A stretch of 64,000 nt of DNA from a bacterium (GCA_018829445.1 JAHJTV010000060.1:99488-163487), one strand, 5' to 3'. Shown: positions 30,251 to 40,264, numbered from the stretch's first letter. The notes: generated by a model not told the origin, from the letters alone. Program-made: numbers and translations.

Positions 30251-30778
30251 ATGTTCAAAAAGCCTCTTAAAATACCGTCACGATGGGTTTTAATCGTAGT
30301 GACCCTGTTGATTCTCAGCATTTTGGCTACCCGCCAGTCCATTCATCTTCTGTTAATTGAAGATGTTCGTCGCGAACGACCGGTGTTTGCCGCGAGGATT
30401 AAACCTGGGGACCAAATTTCAATGGGCTTCTTGCATTCCGTTGAAAACTGCCATGTTTGGGACCATCTGACAGTGGATGCACAATATGAGCTGGTTGTAG
30501 TGTCGACCGATTTTTCCGAAAGCCGCACCGGGCTACCTTATGCCGCCTTTGAAGGTGAGATATTTGAGCGTTGGAAAGACGGTTTTCGCATCAGTAACAT
30601 GAATCGGCCTGTCCCGGAAATATACCAGTGGGTGGACGCAAAATACGAAAACACGATGACACTTAATGACGATAAGGTCATTTCCCTGGCATCCTTGGCC
30701 GGCAACACCTTGTTACATGTCCATGTCAGCAGAGTGAACCTACCGGAATGGATTTTGATAAAAGCCAGGCTGTTCTAG
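30251..30778 (+). CDS. DUF1850 protein linked to TAXI-TRAP transport
   Basis: A 175-residue protein with one N-terminal membrane helix (about 10-30) and an exported domain. GDQISMGFLHSVENCHVWDH and SRTGLPYAAFEGEIFE are the DUF1850 landmarks. This family is commonly found beside TAXI receptors and fused TRAP permeases, as here. Its role in transport is unknown. The first ATG (30251) is preferred over a TTG one codon earlier. The permease gene starts 19 bp after its stop codon. Confidence 0.85.
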   Translation: MFKKPLKIPSRWVLIVVTLLILSILATRQSIHLLLIEDVRRERPVFAARIKPGDQISMGFLHSVENCHVWDHLTVDAQYELVVVSTDFSESRTGLPYAAFEGEIFERWKDGFRISNMNRPVPEIYQWVDAKYENTMTLNDDKVISLASLAGNTLLHVHVSRVNLPEWILIKARLF

Positions 30779-30797
30779 CTATTCAGGAGTTATTGAT

Positions 30798-33530
30798 ATG
30801 ACACAATCAGATAACATTATTCCTCAAGTAGAGATTCAGGAAGACAGGGACCAGGTTGCCCAGTACGATCCGGAATTACGCTTTCGCCAGCTCACCGGGA
30901 TCACCCTGAAATTGACATTTTATATGACACTGGTTCTCTCCCTGTTTCATATATACACAGCTGGATTCGGTGTATTGCAGGAATGGCGGCATCGGGCGTT
31001 TCACCTGGCATTTGTGCTGCCGCTGGTTTTTTTCCTGTACACAATTAGAAAGGAAACCGTTACCGAACGTAAGCATCTTTATTACGACATAATTTACGCG
31101 GTTATCGGGGGAATGCTTTCACTGACGATTTTCCGGGAGTTTTTCGAGTTATTGCCACTTGAATCGCTGCTTTGGGGAGTTGTTTCTTGTGGGCTGATCT
31201 TTTATTTCAAACGTCGGAATCTCTGGAACCGGCCGTTCCTGGCATATCTGGATTTCCTCATCTTTACGATGATGCTGGTTCTGATGGTGGTTTTAACCGT
31301 TCAGTTGAAAGGTGCAATCGATTTAAAAACTGTGTTCCAGGACCCGAATAAAACCCTGATTTTCTGGAGTATTTTCCTGTTTGTCATTTGTTTGCTAATC
31401 GCCTCACTTTTTGTGATGCAGTGGTTTTGGGCCTTGAGGGGAATACTCGGCGGTCGCGCAGACTATCAGATGAATATGATACCCTACTTCGATGTTTTCT
31501 GCGCACTGCTTGCCTCAATTATATCAATTTATATCTTTCTTGAATTTAATGCGTTGGTTTATCGTGCCGGTATGCCCACGCATATAGATATGCTGATGGG
31601 TGCTTTTGCCGTTTTGTTGGTGCTGGAAGGCACAAGGCGCAGTATAGGCGCTCCACTTGCTTTTATTTCAGTGCTGGTGTTGATCAACTGTTACCTGGGC
31701 CCCTATTTCCTGGATATTCCGGGGTTAAGTTTTTTTGCCCATCGCGGGTATTCCGTAGAGCGCATTATTGAGCACATGTATTTGGGGACCGAAGGTATTT
31801 TTGGTATCCCCCTGGGTGTGGTTGCCACCTTTGTTTTCCACTTTGTGCTTTTCGGTATTTTTATTTCCAAAACTGGTCTCGGGCAGCTGTTTATCGACCT
31901 GGCCATGGCCATTGCCGGCGGTACAGTCGGAGGTCCGGCCAAGGTGTCGGTTATATCGTCTGGTTTTCTAGGTTCAATCAGTGGCAGTTCAATTGCCAAT
32001 ACAGTGACAACAGGTGCTTTTACGATTCCTTTGATGAAAAAAGTTGGCTATAAACCAACATTTGCCGGGGCTGTAGAAGCTGCTGCTTCGACTGGCGGAC
32101 AGTTGATGCCGCCAATCATGGGTGCTGCAGCCTTTATTATGGCTGAATTTTTAGGTATCCCTTATCTCAAGATAGCGGCTTGTGCCATTGTCCCCTCTTT
32201 TCTCCATTTTTTTGCAGTCGGGACTATGGTTCATTTTGAAGCTCTCAAACAGGGGTTGCATGGATTGCCAAGAGAATCGCTGCCCCGTGTTAAAGTAGTT
32301 TTAAAAGAACGCGGTTTGCTGATTACACCTCTTGGAGTGATCGTTTACCTGTTGGTTACCGGATCCAGTCCTTTCCTTGCCGCATATTGGGGGATTATCT
32401 TTTCAGTCTCCATCGGTCAGATTCACAAACGTTCAATGCCTCTGTTGCTGCCGATTTTTCTGAGCATGCCGCCTGTATTATTCAGAATCGACCCGCTGAC
32501 ATTCGCCACTTGGTCTCTGGTCATCTGGGGAGGCCTGGGCGTGGTTGCCGCTATCTGGCTGTATCCACGTTATGAAAAGCGCGGCTGGATATATGGGGTG
32601 GGGGCCACCATCCTGTTGACAATACTGCTGGCTAGAGGTATTGAGCCTTCAATGGCCGCTTTCTTTACCAATATGGCAATCATTGGTGCCGGCATCAGTT
32701 ACAAGGAAAGCAAGATGGGTTTTAAGGATATTCTTGATACACTGGAATGGGGAACAAAAAATGCCTTGGCTATCGGTGCTGCCTGTGCTTCTGTTGGGTT
32801 CATTGTTGGCGCCACGACTCTCACCGGACTGGGGCTTAAATTCGCGGCAGCAGTGATTGAGCTGGCAACCGGTGTCGCAACCTTTTTTTATAGCATCGAT
32901 TTCACCGGTCTAATGACGATTGGCAGCACCACATTATTTTTCACCCTTATATTTACGGCCATCAGCTGTTTTATCCTGGGAATGGGAATTCCAACCACGG
33001 CCCAGTACATAATCGCCTCCATGATAGCAGCACCGGCTTTGCTGCAGTTTGGCATTCACCCGTTGATCAGTCACATGTTCGTGCTTTTTTATGCTGTTCT
33101 GGCTGATGTGACCCCCCCTGTTGCTCTGGCAGCATACGCTGCATCGGGGATATCAGGAGGTGATCCGTTTAGGAGTGGCTTTACGGCCTTTGCACTATCC
33201 TCGGCCAAGATTTATGTGCCTTTTGCCTTTGTATATTCGCCCATTATTCTCTGGATGCCGAAAATTCTGAACCCGTCGGCAAGCTTCGATTTTATTGAGT
33301 TTATTACCGTATTCAGCACCGTGGTTGCCGGTATTATTTTTCTGGGAGCAACGATTATTGGATACTTCAAGGCAAAGTCAACCGTCGTGGAGCGAGTGGG
33401 TACCGGTATTGCTGCATTGTGCATGCTAATTCATGAAAACACAACGTCAATTCTCGGAATCTCCATTATGGTCATCATTTATCTGAATCAACGGCGCAGA
33501 TTAAAAAAAGAAGCCCAAACTGCTTCATAA
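30798..33530 (+). CDS. Fused TRAP transporter permease (small and large membrane subunits)
   Basis: A 910-residue polytopic protein with about 18-20 membrane helices. The N-terminal third resembles the four-helix small subunit plus extra helices. The C-terminal part is the DctM-like large subunit, with GGTVGGPAKVSVISSGFLGS, SGSSIANTVTTGAFTIPLMK, GGQLMPPIMGAAAFIMAEF and LGMGIPTTAQYIIASM, the substrate- and ion-pathway loops of TAXI-type permeases. It should work as a sodium- or proton-coupled importer with the receptor upstream. It is the last gene of the likely operon. Confidence 0.93.
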   Translation: MTQSDNIIPQVEIQEDRDQVAQYDPELRFRQLTGITLKLTFYMTLVLSLFHIYTAGFGVLQEWRHRAFHLAFVLPLVFFLYTIRKETVTERKHLYYDIIYAVIGGMLSLTIFREFFELLPLESLLWGVVSCGLIFYFKRRNLWNRPFLAYLDFLIFTMMLVLMVVLTVQLKGAIDLKTVFQDPNKTLIFWSIFLFVICLLIASLFVMQWFWALRGILGGRADYQMNMIPYFDVFCALLASIISIYIFLEFNALVYRAGMPTHIDMLMGAFAVLLVLEGTRRSIGAPLAFISVLVLINCYLGPYFLDIPGLSFFAHRGYSVERIIEHMYLGTEGIFGIPLGVVATFVFHFVLFGIFISKTGLGQLFIDLAMAIAGGTVGGPAKVSVISSGFLGSISGSSIANTVTTGAFTIPLMKKVGYKPTFAGAVEAAASTGGQLMPPIMGAAAFIMAEFLGIPYLKIAACAIVPSFLHFFAVGTMVHFEALKQGLHGLPRESLPRVKVVLKERGLLITPLGVIVYLLVTGSSPFLAAYWGIIFSVSIGQIHKRSMPLLLPIFLSMPPVLFRIDPLTFATWSLVIWGGLGVVAAIWLYPRYEKRGWIYGVGATILLTILLARGIEPSMAAFFTNMAIIGAGISYKESKMGFKDILDTLEWGTKNALAIGAACASVGFIVGATTLTGLGLKFAAAVIELATGVATFFYSIDFTGLMTIGSTTLFFTLIFTAISCFILGMGIPTTAQYIIASMIAAPALLQFGIHPLISHMFVLFYAVLADVTPPVALAAYAASGISGGDPFRSGFTAFALSSAKIYVPFAFVYSPIILWMPKILNPSASFDFIEFITVFSTVVAGIIFLGATIIGYFKAKSTVVERVGTGIAALCMLIHENTTSILGISIMVIIYLNQRRRLKKEAQTAS

Positions 33531-33700
33531 ACTTCTTAATGTTACGGGGATAAAATAAAAATCCCTTTAATCAAACGGGGGAAAGACTGTTCGGAAATGG
33601 CGAAATCGGATTATTTCGCTTCAATAAAACCGGGAAGTAGAACATCATGACAATATCAACCGACAGTTGCCCCCCCTTCCTTACCATTGACGAATATTTG

Positions 33701-34996
33701 CTATAAGCGCCACAAGCGGAAACCAAGCTCGGAAATTTTGCTCCTTAACTCGTTATCAACGATTCCCTTCACGTCAATTATGATCCCGTTAGCTCTCACC
33801 AGTTTGGGGATTAACACAGGCAGTTTATCCAGATACTCCTGATGAGAAACCGCAATAATCAAAGCATCCGCTGCAGGCAGGGAGTCCAGGGAAACCAGGT
33901 TGATATTGTATTCCTGCCTGGTCTCATCTTTATCGGCATAACAATCGTGTACCTGGACATTTACCCCAAAATCCTCAAGTTCTTCAATGATATCAATTAC
34001 CTTGGAATTTCGGATATCAGGACAATTCTCCTTAAAAGTAATTCCTAAAATGGTGGCGGTACTGCCCAGAATCTGACGACCGGTGAATATCATCTCTTTT
34101 ACAGCCCGCTGGGCAATATAACTGCCCATTCGATCATTCACTTTCCGTCCGGAAAGAATGACTTGAGGAGAATAACCGATCATCTCGGCTTTATAAGTCA
34201 GATAATAGGGATCAACACCAATGCAGTGTCCCCCGACCAGTCCCGGTTTAAAAGGGAGGAAATTCCATTTTGTCGCAGCGGCAGCCAGGACATCCAAGGT
34301 ATCGATATTCATGCGGTCGAATAACAGCGACAACTCATTGACAAAAGCGATGTTAAGGTCACGTTGGGTGTTTTCTATCACCTTTGCCGCCTCCGCCACT
34401 TTGATGGAAGCCGCCTTGTAGACCCCCGCTTCCACTACGGAGCCATATACATCAGCCACGATATTGAGAGTGTCTTCATCCTGTCCCGATACAACCTTCA
34501 GTATTTTGGTGAAGGTATGTTTCTTATCACCAGGATTTATTCTTTCCGGGCTATAGCCAACTTTGAAATCCTTGCCACACTTTAGACCTGAGATCGACTC
34601 CAGAATAGGAACACATTCCTCCTCAGTAGCCCCGGGATACACCGTGGATTCATAAACAACGATATCACCCTGTTTTAAAGCCTGACCAACTGTTTTCGAA
34701 GCTTTGAACAACGGGGTGAGGTCAGGTTGTTTTGCCGAGTTTATGGGAGTGGGTACAGCAACTATATGAAAATCGGCCTTCTTCAAATCCTCGATTTTAT
34801 CCGTAAACAGGATATTACTGTTTTCCAATTCTTCACGGCTGACTTCACCGGTTCGGTCCTTCCACTTTCGCAGCTCGGCCAACCGGTTAGTATTGACATC
34901 AAATCCGATGGTCAGGGATTGTTTCGCGAAAGCCACGGCTACGGGCAGACCCACGTAACCTAAGCCGATGACCGATATAATACGATGGTGTGACAT
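33701..34996 (-). CDS. Nucleotide-sugar 6-dehydrogenase, UDP-HexNAc type (TviB/WbpO-like)
   Basis: A 431-residue dehydrogenase. VIGLGYVGLPVAVAFAK is the NAD-binding loop. YESTVYPGATEEECVPILE and VGYSPERINPGDK are typical of the UDP-GlcNAc/UDP-GalNAc branch, and GLVGGHCIGVDPYYLTYKA holds the catalytic cysteine. LGITFKENCPDIRNSK starts the third domain. It oxidises the C6 hydroxyl of a UDP-sugar to a uronate for capsule or O-antigen synthesis. It lies directly downstream of the epimerase gene (2 bp gap). UDP-glucose dehydrogenase is less likely from the motif pattern. Confidence 0.86.
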   Translation of the reverse strand: MSHHRIISVIGLGYVGLPVAVAFAKQSLTIGFDVNTNRLAELRKWKDRTGEVSREELENSNILFTDKIEDLKKADFHIVAVPTPINSAKQPDLTPLFKASKTVGQALKQGDIVVYESTVYPGATEEECVPILESISGLKCGKDFKVGYSPERINPGDKKHTFTKILKVVSGQDEDTLNIVADVYGSVVEAGVYKAASIKVAEAAKVIENTQRDLNIAFVNELSLLFDRMNIDTLDVLAAAATKWNFLPFKPGLVGGHCIGVDPYYLTYKAEMIGYSPQVILSGRKVNDRMGSYIAQRAVKEMIFTGRQILGSTATILGITFKENCPDIRNSKVIDIIEELEDFGVNVQVHDCYADKDETRQEYNINLVSLDSLPAADALIIAVSHQEYLDKLPVLIPKLVRANGIIIDVKGIVDNELRSKISELGFRLWRL

Positions 34997-34998
34997 AT

Positions 34999-36009
34999 TT
35001 ATACCTTATAATACTCTCGATACCAGTCAATAAAAGCCTTGATTCCATATTTCAGGGGTGTTTTCGGTGTGAATTTTACATCCTGAACCAGATCATCAAT
35101 ATTGGCATAGGTGGCGGGGACATCCCCGGCTTGCATGGGGAGCATATCTTTGATTGCTTTTTTCCCTAAGGCGTTTTCTATCTCTTCAATGAAAGTTAAT
35201 AGCTGCACTGGCTGGTTATTTCCGATATTGTACAGTCGATAGGGAGCGTAACTGGTGGCGGCATCAGGATTATCACCTGACCAGCCAGGATTGGGTGTTG
35301 CTATATTGTCCATTACCCGGACAACGCCTTCAACAATATCGTCAATATAAGTAAAATCGCGCTGCATTTTCCCGTGGTTAAACACCTTAATGGGTTGATC
35401 TTCCATAATCGCTTTGGTGAACAGAAACAAAGCCATGTCAGGTCTACCCCATGGGCCGTAGACAGTAAAAAACCTGAGACCGGTACAGGGAAGCTTATAT
35501 AGATGCGAATAGGCGTGAGCCATCAATTCATTTGATTTTTTACTGGCTGCATAAAGGGATACCGGGTGATCCACGTTGTCATGCACCGAAAAGGGCATGT
35601 TGGTGTTGGCGCCGTACACCGAGGAGGAAGAGGCAAAAACCAGGTGCTTGACGTTATTATGGCGGCAACCTTCCAGGATATTAACAAACCCGACTATATT
35701 GCTATCAACGTAAGCCATGGGATTGATAAGCGAATATCTTACTCCGGCTTGGGCAGCCAGATTCACAACCTTATCGAACTGACATTTTTTAAACAGTTCG
35801 GCCATCCCTTCCCGGTTTGCCATATCCAGTTTTACGAACTCAAATCCGGAAAAAGCCTGCAAAATTTTCAACCGCTCTTTCTTCAGGTTAACATCATAAT
35901 AATCATTTAATACGTCCAGTCCAACAACCTCATCCCCTCTGTTCAGAAAATACTTGGACAGGTGAAACCCAATAAATCCGGCTGCGCCGGTTACCAATAT
36001 TTTTGTCAT
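34999..36009 (-). CDS. NAD-dependent UDP-uronate epimerase (CapI/LpsL-like)
   Basis: A 336-residue extended SDR. It starts [16 protein letters not shown] (Rossmann GxxGxxG), then [19 protein letters not shown], which is typical of UDP-glucuronate 4-epimerases. [24 protein letters not shown], the catalytic YAASKKSNE and [18 protein letters not shown] follow. It inverts C4 of a UDP-uronic acid. The first genuine start is the ATG at 36009 after AAGGATGA; eight extra codons upstream are unsupported. It pairs with the dehydrogenase to make an epimerised acidic sugar for a surface polysaccharide. Confidence 0.88.
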   Translation of the reverse strand: MTKILVTGAAGFIGFHLSKYFLNRGDEVVGLDVLNDYYDVNLKKERLKILQAFSGFEFVKLDMANREGMAELFKKCQFDKVVNLAAQAGVRYSLINPMAYVDSNIVGFVNILEGCRHNNVKHLVFASSSSVYGANTNMPFSVHDNVDHPVSLYAASKKSNELMAHAYSHLYKLPCTGLRFFTVYGPWGRPDMALFLFTKAIMEDQPIKVFNHGKMQRDFTYIDDIVEGVVRVMDNIATPNPGWSGDNPDAATSYAPYRLYNIGNNQPVQLLTFIEEIENALGKKAIKDMLPMQAGDVPATYANIDDLVQDVKFTPKTPLKYGIKAFIDWYREYYKV

Positions 36010-36210
36010 GGCTAAGTCATCCTTAATGATCAATTCCTGTTATTCATTCCCGTTTTTGGTCTGTCTGGAACAGTTCCTGATTCTATTGTTTTAGTAAGGT
36101 GAGATAAGTCTTCTTTGTATACCAATATTAAGTGAATGCAAATCACTTTTTAAACTCCCAACTGTTTACACCCAGCAATCCGGATAATAAGAGAAGATTT
36201 GTCAAAAACG

Positions 36211-37272
36211 CTAGCTTTTTAAAACCGTCAACGCGGAGGATTTGATAAAAAGACGGATAGAGCTCCCTGCTTCAGGAATTGCCTGGTCAGAGAAAAGATG
36301 AAACACCAGTTCCGAACCGGCTCGGGTATAAACGGTCAACTGGAACATCGCCCCCTGGAATCTTTTTTCTGCTATAATGCCTTCCAGTACCAGGCCCGGT
36401 TCAGATGGCGCTTTATCTGTAAGAATCTGCGCGACTTCCGGCCGAATCAGCAAAACAGGAAAATCAGAATCCAGTTGGATTTTTTCGGGAACCGGGATCA
36501 ACCCGATACAGGTTTTAAAATGATTGTTTGAGATTCCACTAATGGGAACCAGGTTTTGAAATCCCAGAAACCCGGCAATAAATGAGTTCAATGGATGACG
36601 ATAAAGCTCCTGCGGAGTTCCCACCTGCTCGATAAATCCCTTGTTAATCACGGCAATCCTGTCTGCCAGAATAAACGCTTCATTCTGATCGTGTGTTACA
36701 AAAATAGCAGTCGATATTACCTTTTTTAAGATATGGCGGAGATCGATAGTCAACCGTTCCCTCAAGGCGCGATCCAGGGAGCCCATGGGCTCATCCAGCA
36801 TTAACAGTTGCGGTTCAGGAGCGAGGCTTCTGGCAAGAGCCACCCGTTGGCGCTCCCCTCCTGAGAGATCGTTTACATCCCTTGCTTCCAGTCCTTTTAA
36901 GCCCACCAGATCGATAATCTTTTTTACCCTGCTTGTCAGAACATCAGGATCTGCCTTCTTCATGCGCAACCCGAATGCCACATTTTCAAACACATCCTTG
37001 TGGGGAAAAAGGGCAAACTCCTGAAACATCATGCTGAAATTACGTTTATGCGGTGGAATACGGGAAATATCTTTATTCTTCAGCAGAACCTTCCCCTGTT
37101 CCGCTTTTTCCAGACCGGCAATGATCCGCAAAAGAGTCGTTTTCCCGCAACCGGAGGGACCGAGCAAACAGACTATTTCGCCTTCCCTTACTTCCAGATT
37201 AATCCCTTTTAAGGTGTTTTCATCTTCATGGGATTTATAAATATTGCATACTTCCAGGAATGCTGATGCCAT
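36211..37272 (-). CDS. thiQ: Thiamine ABC transporter ATP-binding protein
   Basis: A 353-residue ATPase. Walker A is LLGPSGCGKTT, the Q-loop is in MMFQEFALFPH, the signature is LSGGERQRVALARSL, Walker B is LLMLDEPMGSLD and the switch histidine is in FVTHDQNEA. A C-terminal TOBE-like domain (about 250-353) follows, longer than in enteric ThiQ. The ATG at 37272 lies 4 bp past the permease stop codon with GGGAG upstream. The TPP riboswitch ahead of the operon sets the substrate as thiamine or a derivative. Confidence 0.85.
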   Translation of the reverse strand: MASAFLEVCNIYKSHEDENTLKGINLEVREGEIVCLLGPSGCGKTTLLRIIAGLEKAEQGKVLLKNKDISRIPPHKRNFSMMFQEFALFPHKDVFENVAFGLRMKKADPDVLTSRVKKIIDLVGLKGLEARDVNDLSGGERQRVALARSLAPEPQLLMLDEPMGSLDRALRERLTIDLRHILKKVISTAIFVTHDQNEAFILADRIAVINKGFIEQVGTPQELYRHPLNSFIAGFLGFQNLVPISGISNNHFKTCIGLIPVPEKIQLDSDFPVLLIRPEVAQILTDKAPSEPGLVLEGIIAEKRFQGAMFQLTVYTRAGSELVFHLFSDQAIPEAGSSIRLFIKSSALTVLKS

Positions 37273-37276
37273 TTGC

Positions 37277-38902
37277 TTAAAACTCCCCGATCTGTTTTGT
37301 TCTGAATCTTTCCAGCGAAAGAAATCCAATCGCCGTTACCAGCATTAAAAGACTACTCATTGCCATGGCCTGACCATAATTGATCTCCCCGGGTTGACTG
37401 AGAAAACGGTAGATTGCCAGCGGCATGGTGGGGGTTTGCGGCCTGGCAACAAATACCGAAGCCCCAAATTCACCCAGACTGACCGTAAAGGCGAAAACAG
37501 CTCCCACCAGTATGGCTCGCCCCACAATCGGCAGGTCAATGATAAAAAAGGCCTTGAGTGGCGACGCTCCCAGTATCGAAGCGGATTCCTTAATACTCCT
37601 GGGGAGACTTCTTAAAGCAGGCAGGATACTCCTGACAACAAAAGGAAAAGCAACCAACGTGTGGGCGATGGGAATAATAATCAAAGAGGTTCTCAGGTTA
37701 AGCGGAGGTCTATCCAGCGCAATAATAAACCCAAACCCTAGTGTGACAGCCGAAGTCGATAGGGGTAGCATAAAGATCGGGTCCAGGAGACTGCCAAGTC
37801 CGGTCTTTTTTTCCGAAAGATAAACGGAAGCCAGAAGACCGATAATCAAAGCAAAAACAAGCGTAACCGAAGCAAATCCGACCGACCACATGATGGCATC
37901 AATGGGCGGCACATAAAAAACAGACCGAATCGGATTCTCAAACAGCGCCCTGTAATAGACCAGCGAGAGTCCGTCACTCGTGAAAATCGAGCGGAAAATC
38001 AGGGACCCCAAGGGAGCACCCAGCAATAGGATCATCAACATACTATTGCTGTATACTACCATCCTCTCTTTGAAGCTATTTGGTTTTCTCTGGGTATGGA
38101 TAATAGCTTCAGGATTCAGCATGAGGGTTGATCTTTTCTGTAAAGCGGTGTAGCCCCACATCAAGATAAATGTGAAGACAATCTGAACCAGCGACAGGGC
38201 CGCTGCCATTGGCAGGTTAAACAGGTGAACTGTCTGGCGGTAGATCTCAACTTCAATGGTGGCAAACCTGGGTCCTCCCAGGATAAGGATGACACCAAAA
38301 CTGGAAAAGCAAAAAATAAAAACCAACAAACAGGAGGTCAATATGGCTGGTCTCAACAGAGGAAATGTCACCTTAAAAAAGACCTGCGCCGGAGAAGCAC
38401 CAAGCATACTGGCTGCCTCCCTTAGCGAGGGTTGTAGTCCCGCCCAGAAACCTCCGATAATTCTCAGGAACACCGTATAGTTGTAAAAAACGTGGGCAAG
38501 AAGAATGAACCAGATAGTATAATTTATCTGAATTGGAGCATGGTCCAAGCCGAACCAGTTCATCAACAACTCATTTAAGACACCGTGGGGGCCCAGGAAA
38601 GCTTGAAATGCTGCCGCAACAACCACGGTCGGCAAGACAAAGGGAATGGTGGTGAATGCCTGAAGCCAGTGTTTTCCTTTAAACCTGAATTTAGCAAAAA
38701 CATATGCCCCGGGCAGCGCAAGAATCAAGGTCAATATGGTTGAGACGGCAGCCTGCCAGAAGGTGAACCACAGGATGCGGAAATAATAGCTGGATGTCAC
38801 CAGCTTTTCCAGACGGGCGACATCCAACACTCCTTTTGGCAGAAAGCTCAAACCAAAGATTCTGAATAAGGGATAAAAATAAAACACAGCCAGAAACAAC
38901 AA
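37277..38902 (-). CDS. thiP: Thiamine ABC transporter permease, two fused BPD domains
   Basis: A 541-residue membrane protein with about 12 helices and two permease modules. Each module has an EAA loop: REAASMLGASPAQVFFKVTF (about residues 155-175) and KESASILGASPLKAFFIIDL (about 435-455). The fused arrangement is standard for ThiP and related iron permeases. The annotated start is a TTG inside the first membrane helix. The frame stays open upstream to an ATA at 38939-38941, adding IKKPSRLITAGIP, which completes a normal basic N terminus. That ATA sits 8 bp after AAGG and only 5 bp past the ThiB stop codon, so it may be the true start. Confidence 0.85.
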   Translation of the reverse strand: MLFLAVFYFYPLFRIFGLSFLPKGVLDVARLEKLVTSSYYFRILWFTFWQAAVSTILTLILALPGAYVFAKFRFKGKHWLQAFTTIPFVLPTVVVAAAFQAFLGPHGVLNELLMNWFGLDHAPIQINYTIWFILLAHVFYNYTVFLRIIGGFWAGLQPSLREAASMLGASPAQVFFKVTFPLLRPAILTSCLLVFIFCFSSFGVILILGGPRFATIEVEIYRQTVHLFNLPMAAALSLVQIVFTFILMWGYTALQKRSTLMLNPEAIIHTQRKPNSFKERMVVYSNSMLMILLLGAPLGSLIFRSIFTSDGLSLVYYRALFENPIRSVFYVPPIDAIMWSVGFASVTLVFALIIGLLASVYLSEKKTGLGSLLDPIFMLPLSTSAVTLGFGFIIALDRPPLNLRTSLIIIPIAHTLVAFPFVVRSILPALRSLPRSIKESASILGASPLKAFFIIDLPIVGRAILVGAVFAFTVSLGEFGASVFVARPQTPTMPLAIYRFLSQPGEINYGQAMAMSSLLMLVTAIGFLSLERFRTKQIGEF

Positions 38903-38946
38903 CGGAATCCCGGCCGTGATCAGTCTTGATGGCTTTTTTATGACGG

Positions 38947-39990
38947 TTACCTTAATACAGTTTCAGTCCAATCCTCAATCCATTTTTCCCGATTTTGGGT
39001 GATCTTTTCAGAACTCAGCATAACCGGTCGTTTTGCCATCTTGGCATGCTTCACAAAAACTTCGGGAAGGACAGCATCCCTGTTTCCGGGAAATACAAAC
39101 ATCTGCAGGGGAATGTCTTCCTGGAAGGTTCGTGAAAGCATAAAATCCACCAATTGCCGGGCCAGCTTTCTATTTTTGGTACCTTTAAGGATTCCAACAA
39201 ACTCTATCTGCCGAAAACAAGACTGATCAGACACAACAGCTGCCGTGGGGGCTTCCTTCAATTTGGTTTTCGCATATAATACCTCAACGGGAGGACTACT
39301 GGCATAACTGACCACAATGGGCCTGTCACCCTTGGAAGCAGCGGAAAAATGTCCCCAATAGGCTTCTTCCCACCCATTTACAACCAGCAGGCGAGAATCA
39401 CGCAGCTTTTTCCAGTAGATTAAATAGTTGTCTTCCCCAAATCTTCCAATGGTTGCAAACAGAAAAGCCAGACCGGGGGATGAGGTAGCCGGATTCTCGA
39501 CAACTGTTAATCCGTCATATGCCGGTTTAATCAGATCCTCAAGAGTGTTTGGCGGAGCGAGATTCTTGTCCGCAAACCACTTCTTATCATAATTCAGGCA
39601 GACATCGCCATAATCCACCGGAAGCAGTCGATGACTGGCATCCAGCTTCAGATTGTCCTGGATTTCATCTAATAAGGGGGATCGGTATGGCTCAAAAATA
39701 TCTTCCTCCAATGCCCTGCTTAACCGGGTATTGTCAATTCCAAACAAGACATCGGCCATTGGATTGTTTTTGGACAGGATTGCCTGATTGAGGACAATAC
39801 CGGCATCACCAGCCTTGAGAAAGCGGAGCGTTACATCATACTCCTCTTCAAACTGGGCAACGACTTCTTTACTGATGTTAAAGCTGTCATGTGTCATCAG
39901 GGTGATCTCGTCGTCACCGGCAAAGCAGTTGCCGGTAAACAACAGACTGATCAGTAAACTGAATACATAGATTAAAGAGGCTCGATTCAT
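38947..39990 (-). CDS. thiB: Thiamine ABC transporter substrate-binding protein
   Basis: A 347-residue periplasmic protein. A signal peptide (1-25) ends near NCFAGDD. ITLMTHDSFNISKEVVAQFE is the ThiB/TbpA opening. KAGDAGIVLNQAILSKNNP, ADVLFGIDNT, LPVDYGDVCLNYDKKWF and NPATSSPGLAFLFATI are family landmarks. It binds thiamine or its phosphates and docks on the fused permease. The ATG at 39990 has GGAG upstream; nine earlier codons are unsupported. The gene is first behind the TPP riboswitch. Confidence 0.92.
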   Translation of the reverse strand: MNRASLIYVFSLLISLLFTGNCFAGDDEITLMTHDSFNISKEVVAQFEEEYDVTLRFLKAGDAGIVLNQAILSKNNPMADVLFGIDNTRLSRALEEDIFEPYRSPLLDEIQDNLKLDASHRLLPVDYGDVCLNYDKKWFADKNLAPPNTLEDLIKPAYDGLTVVENPATSSPGLAFLFATIGRFGEDNYLIYWKKLRDSRLLVVNGWEEAYWGHFSAASKGDRPIVVSYASSPPVEVLYAKTKLKEAPTAAVVSDQSCFRQIEFVGILKGTKNRKLARQLVDFMLSRTFQEDIPLQMFVFPGNRDAVLPEVFVKHAKMAKRPVMLSSEKITQNREKWIEDWTETVLR

Positions 39991-40060
39991 TTTCTTCTCC
40001 TTTTTACACAATTCCATTCATGGAATCCCGGTAAATCAGTTCCTCCCCTTTTCACCGGGC

Positions 40061-40092
40061 AAAAAAAAAGCCATCCGGAAAAACGGACGGCT
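40061..40092 (-). terminator. Intrinsic terminator of the TPP riboswitch
   Basis: On the minus strand AGCCGTCCG pairs with CGGATGGCT (about 40069-40092) and is followed by nine T residues (down to 40061). It lies between the aptamer and thiB. Ligand binding would favour this stem and stop transcription. Confidence 0.85.
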
Positions 40093-40104
40093 GAAAATGA
40101 ATCT

Positions 40105-40200
40105 GCATTTTCCTCCACCGGCATTATCCGGATCAGGTTCAACGGTAAGGTCCACATAACAAGGACCAATCTCAGCCTGGTTTATCCAAGCTCCCGACAG
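40105..40200 (-). ncRNA. TPP (THI-box) riboswitch
   Basis: Read on the minus strand the segment has all conserved blocks of the thiamine pyrophosphate aptamer in order: CGGGAGC, CTGAGA (in AGGCTGAGATTGG), the variable stem, TTGAACCTGATCCGGATAAT, then GCCGG and GAGGAAAA. It stands ahead of a ThiB-type gene and is followed by a strong terminator hairpin, so control is by premature termination when TPP is abundant. Helix P3 appears as GGTCC/GGACC around 40151-40167. Confidence 0.95.
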
Positions 40201-40264
40201 ATTGAAAGCAAGTTTTCGTTCTGTTACTTGAATTCTAGAATCGCCCCCTCCATAATGTCAACCC

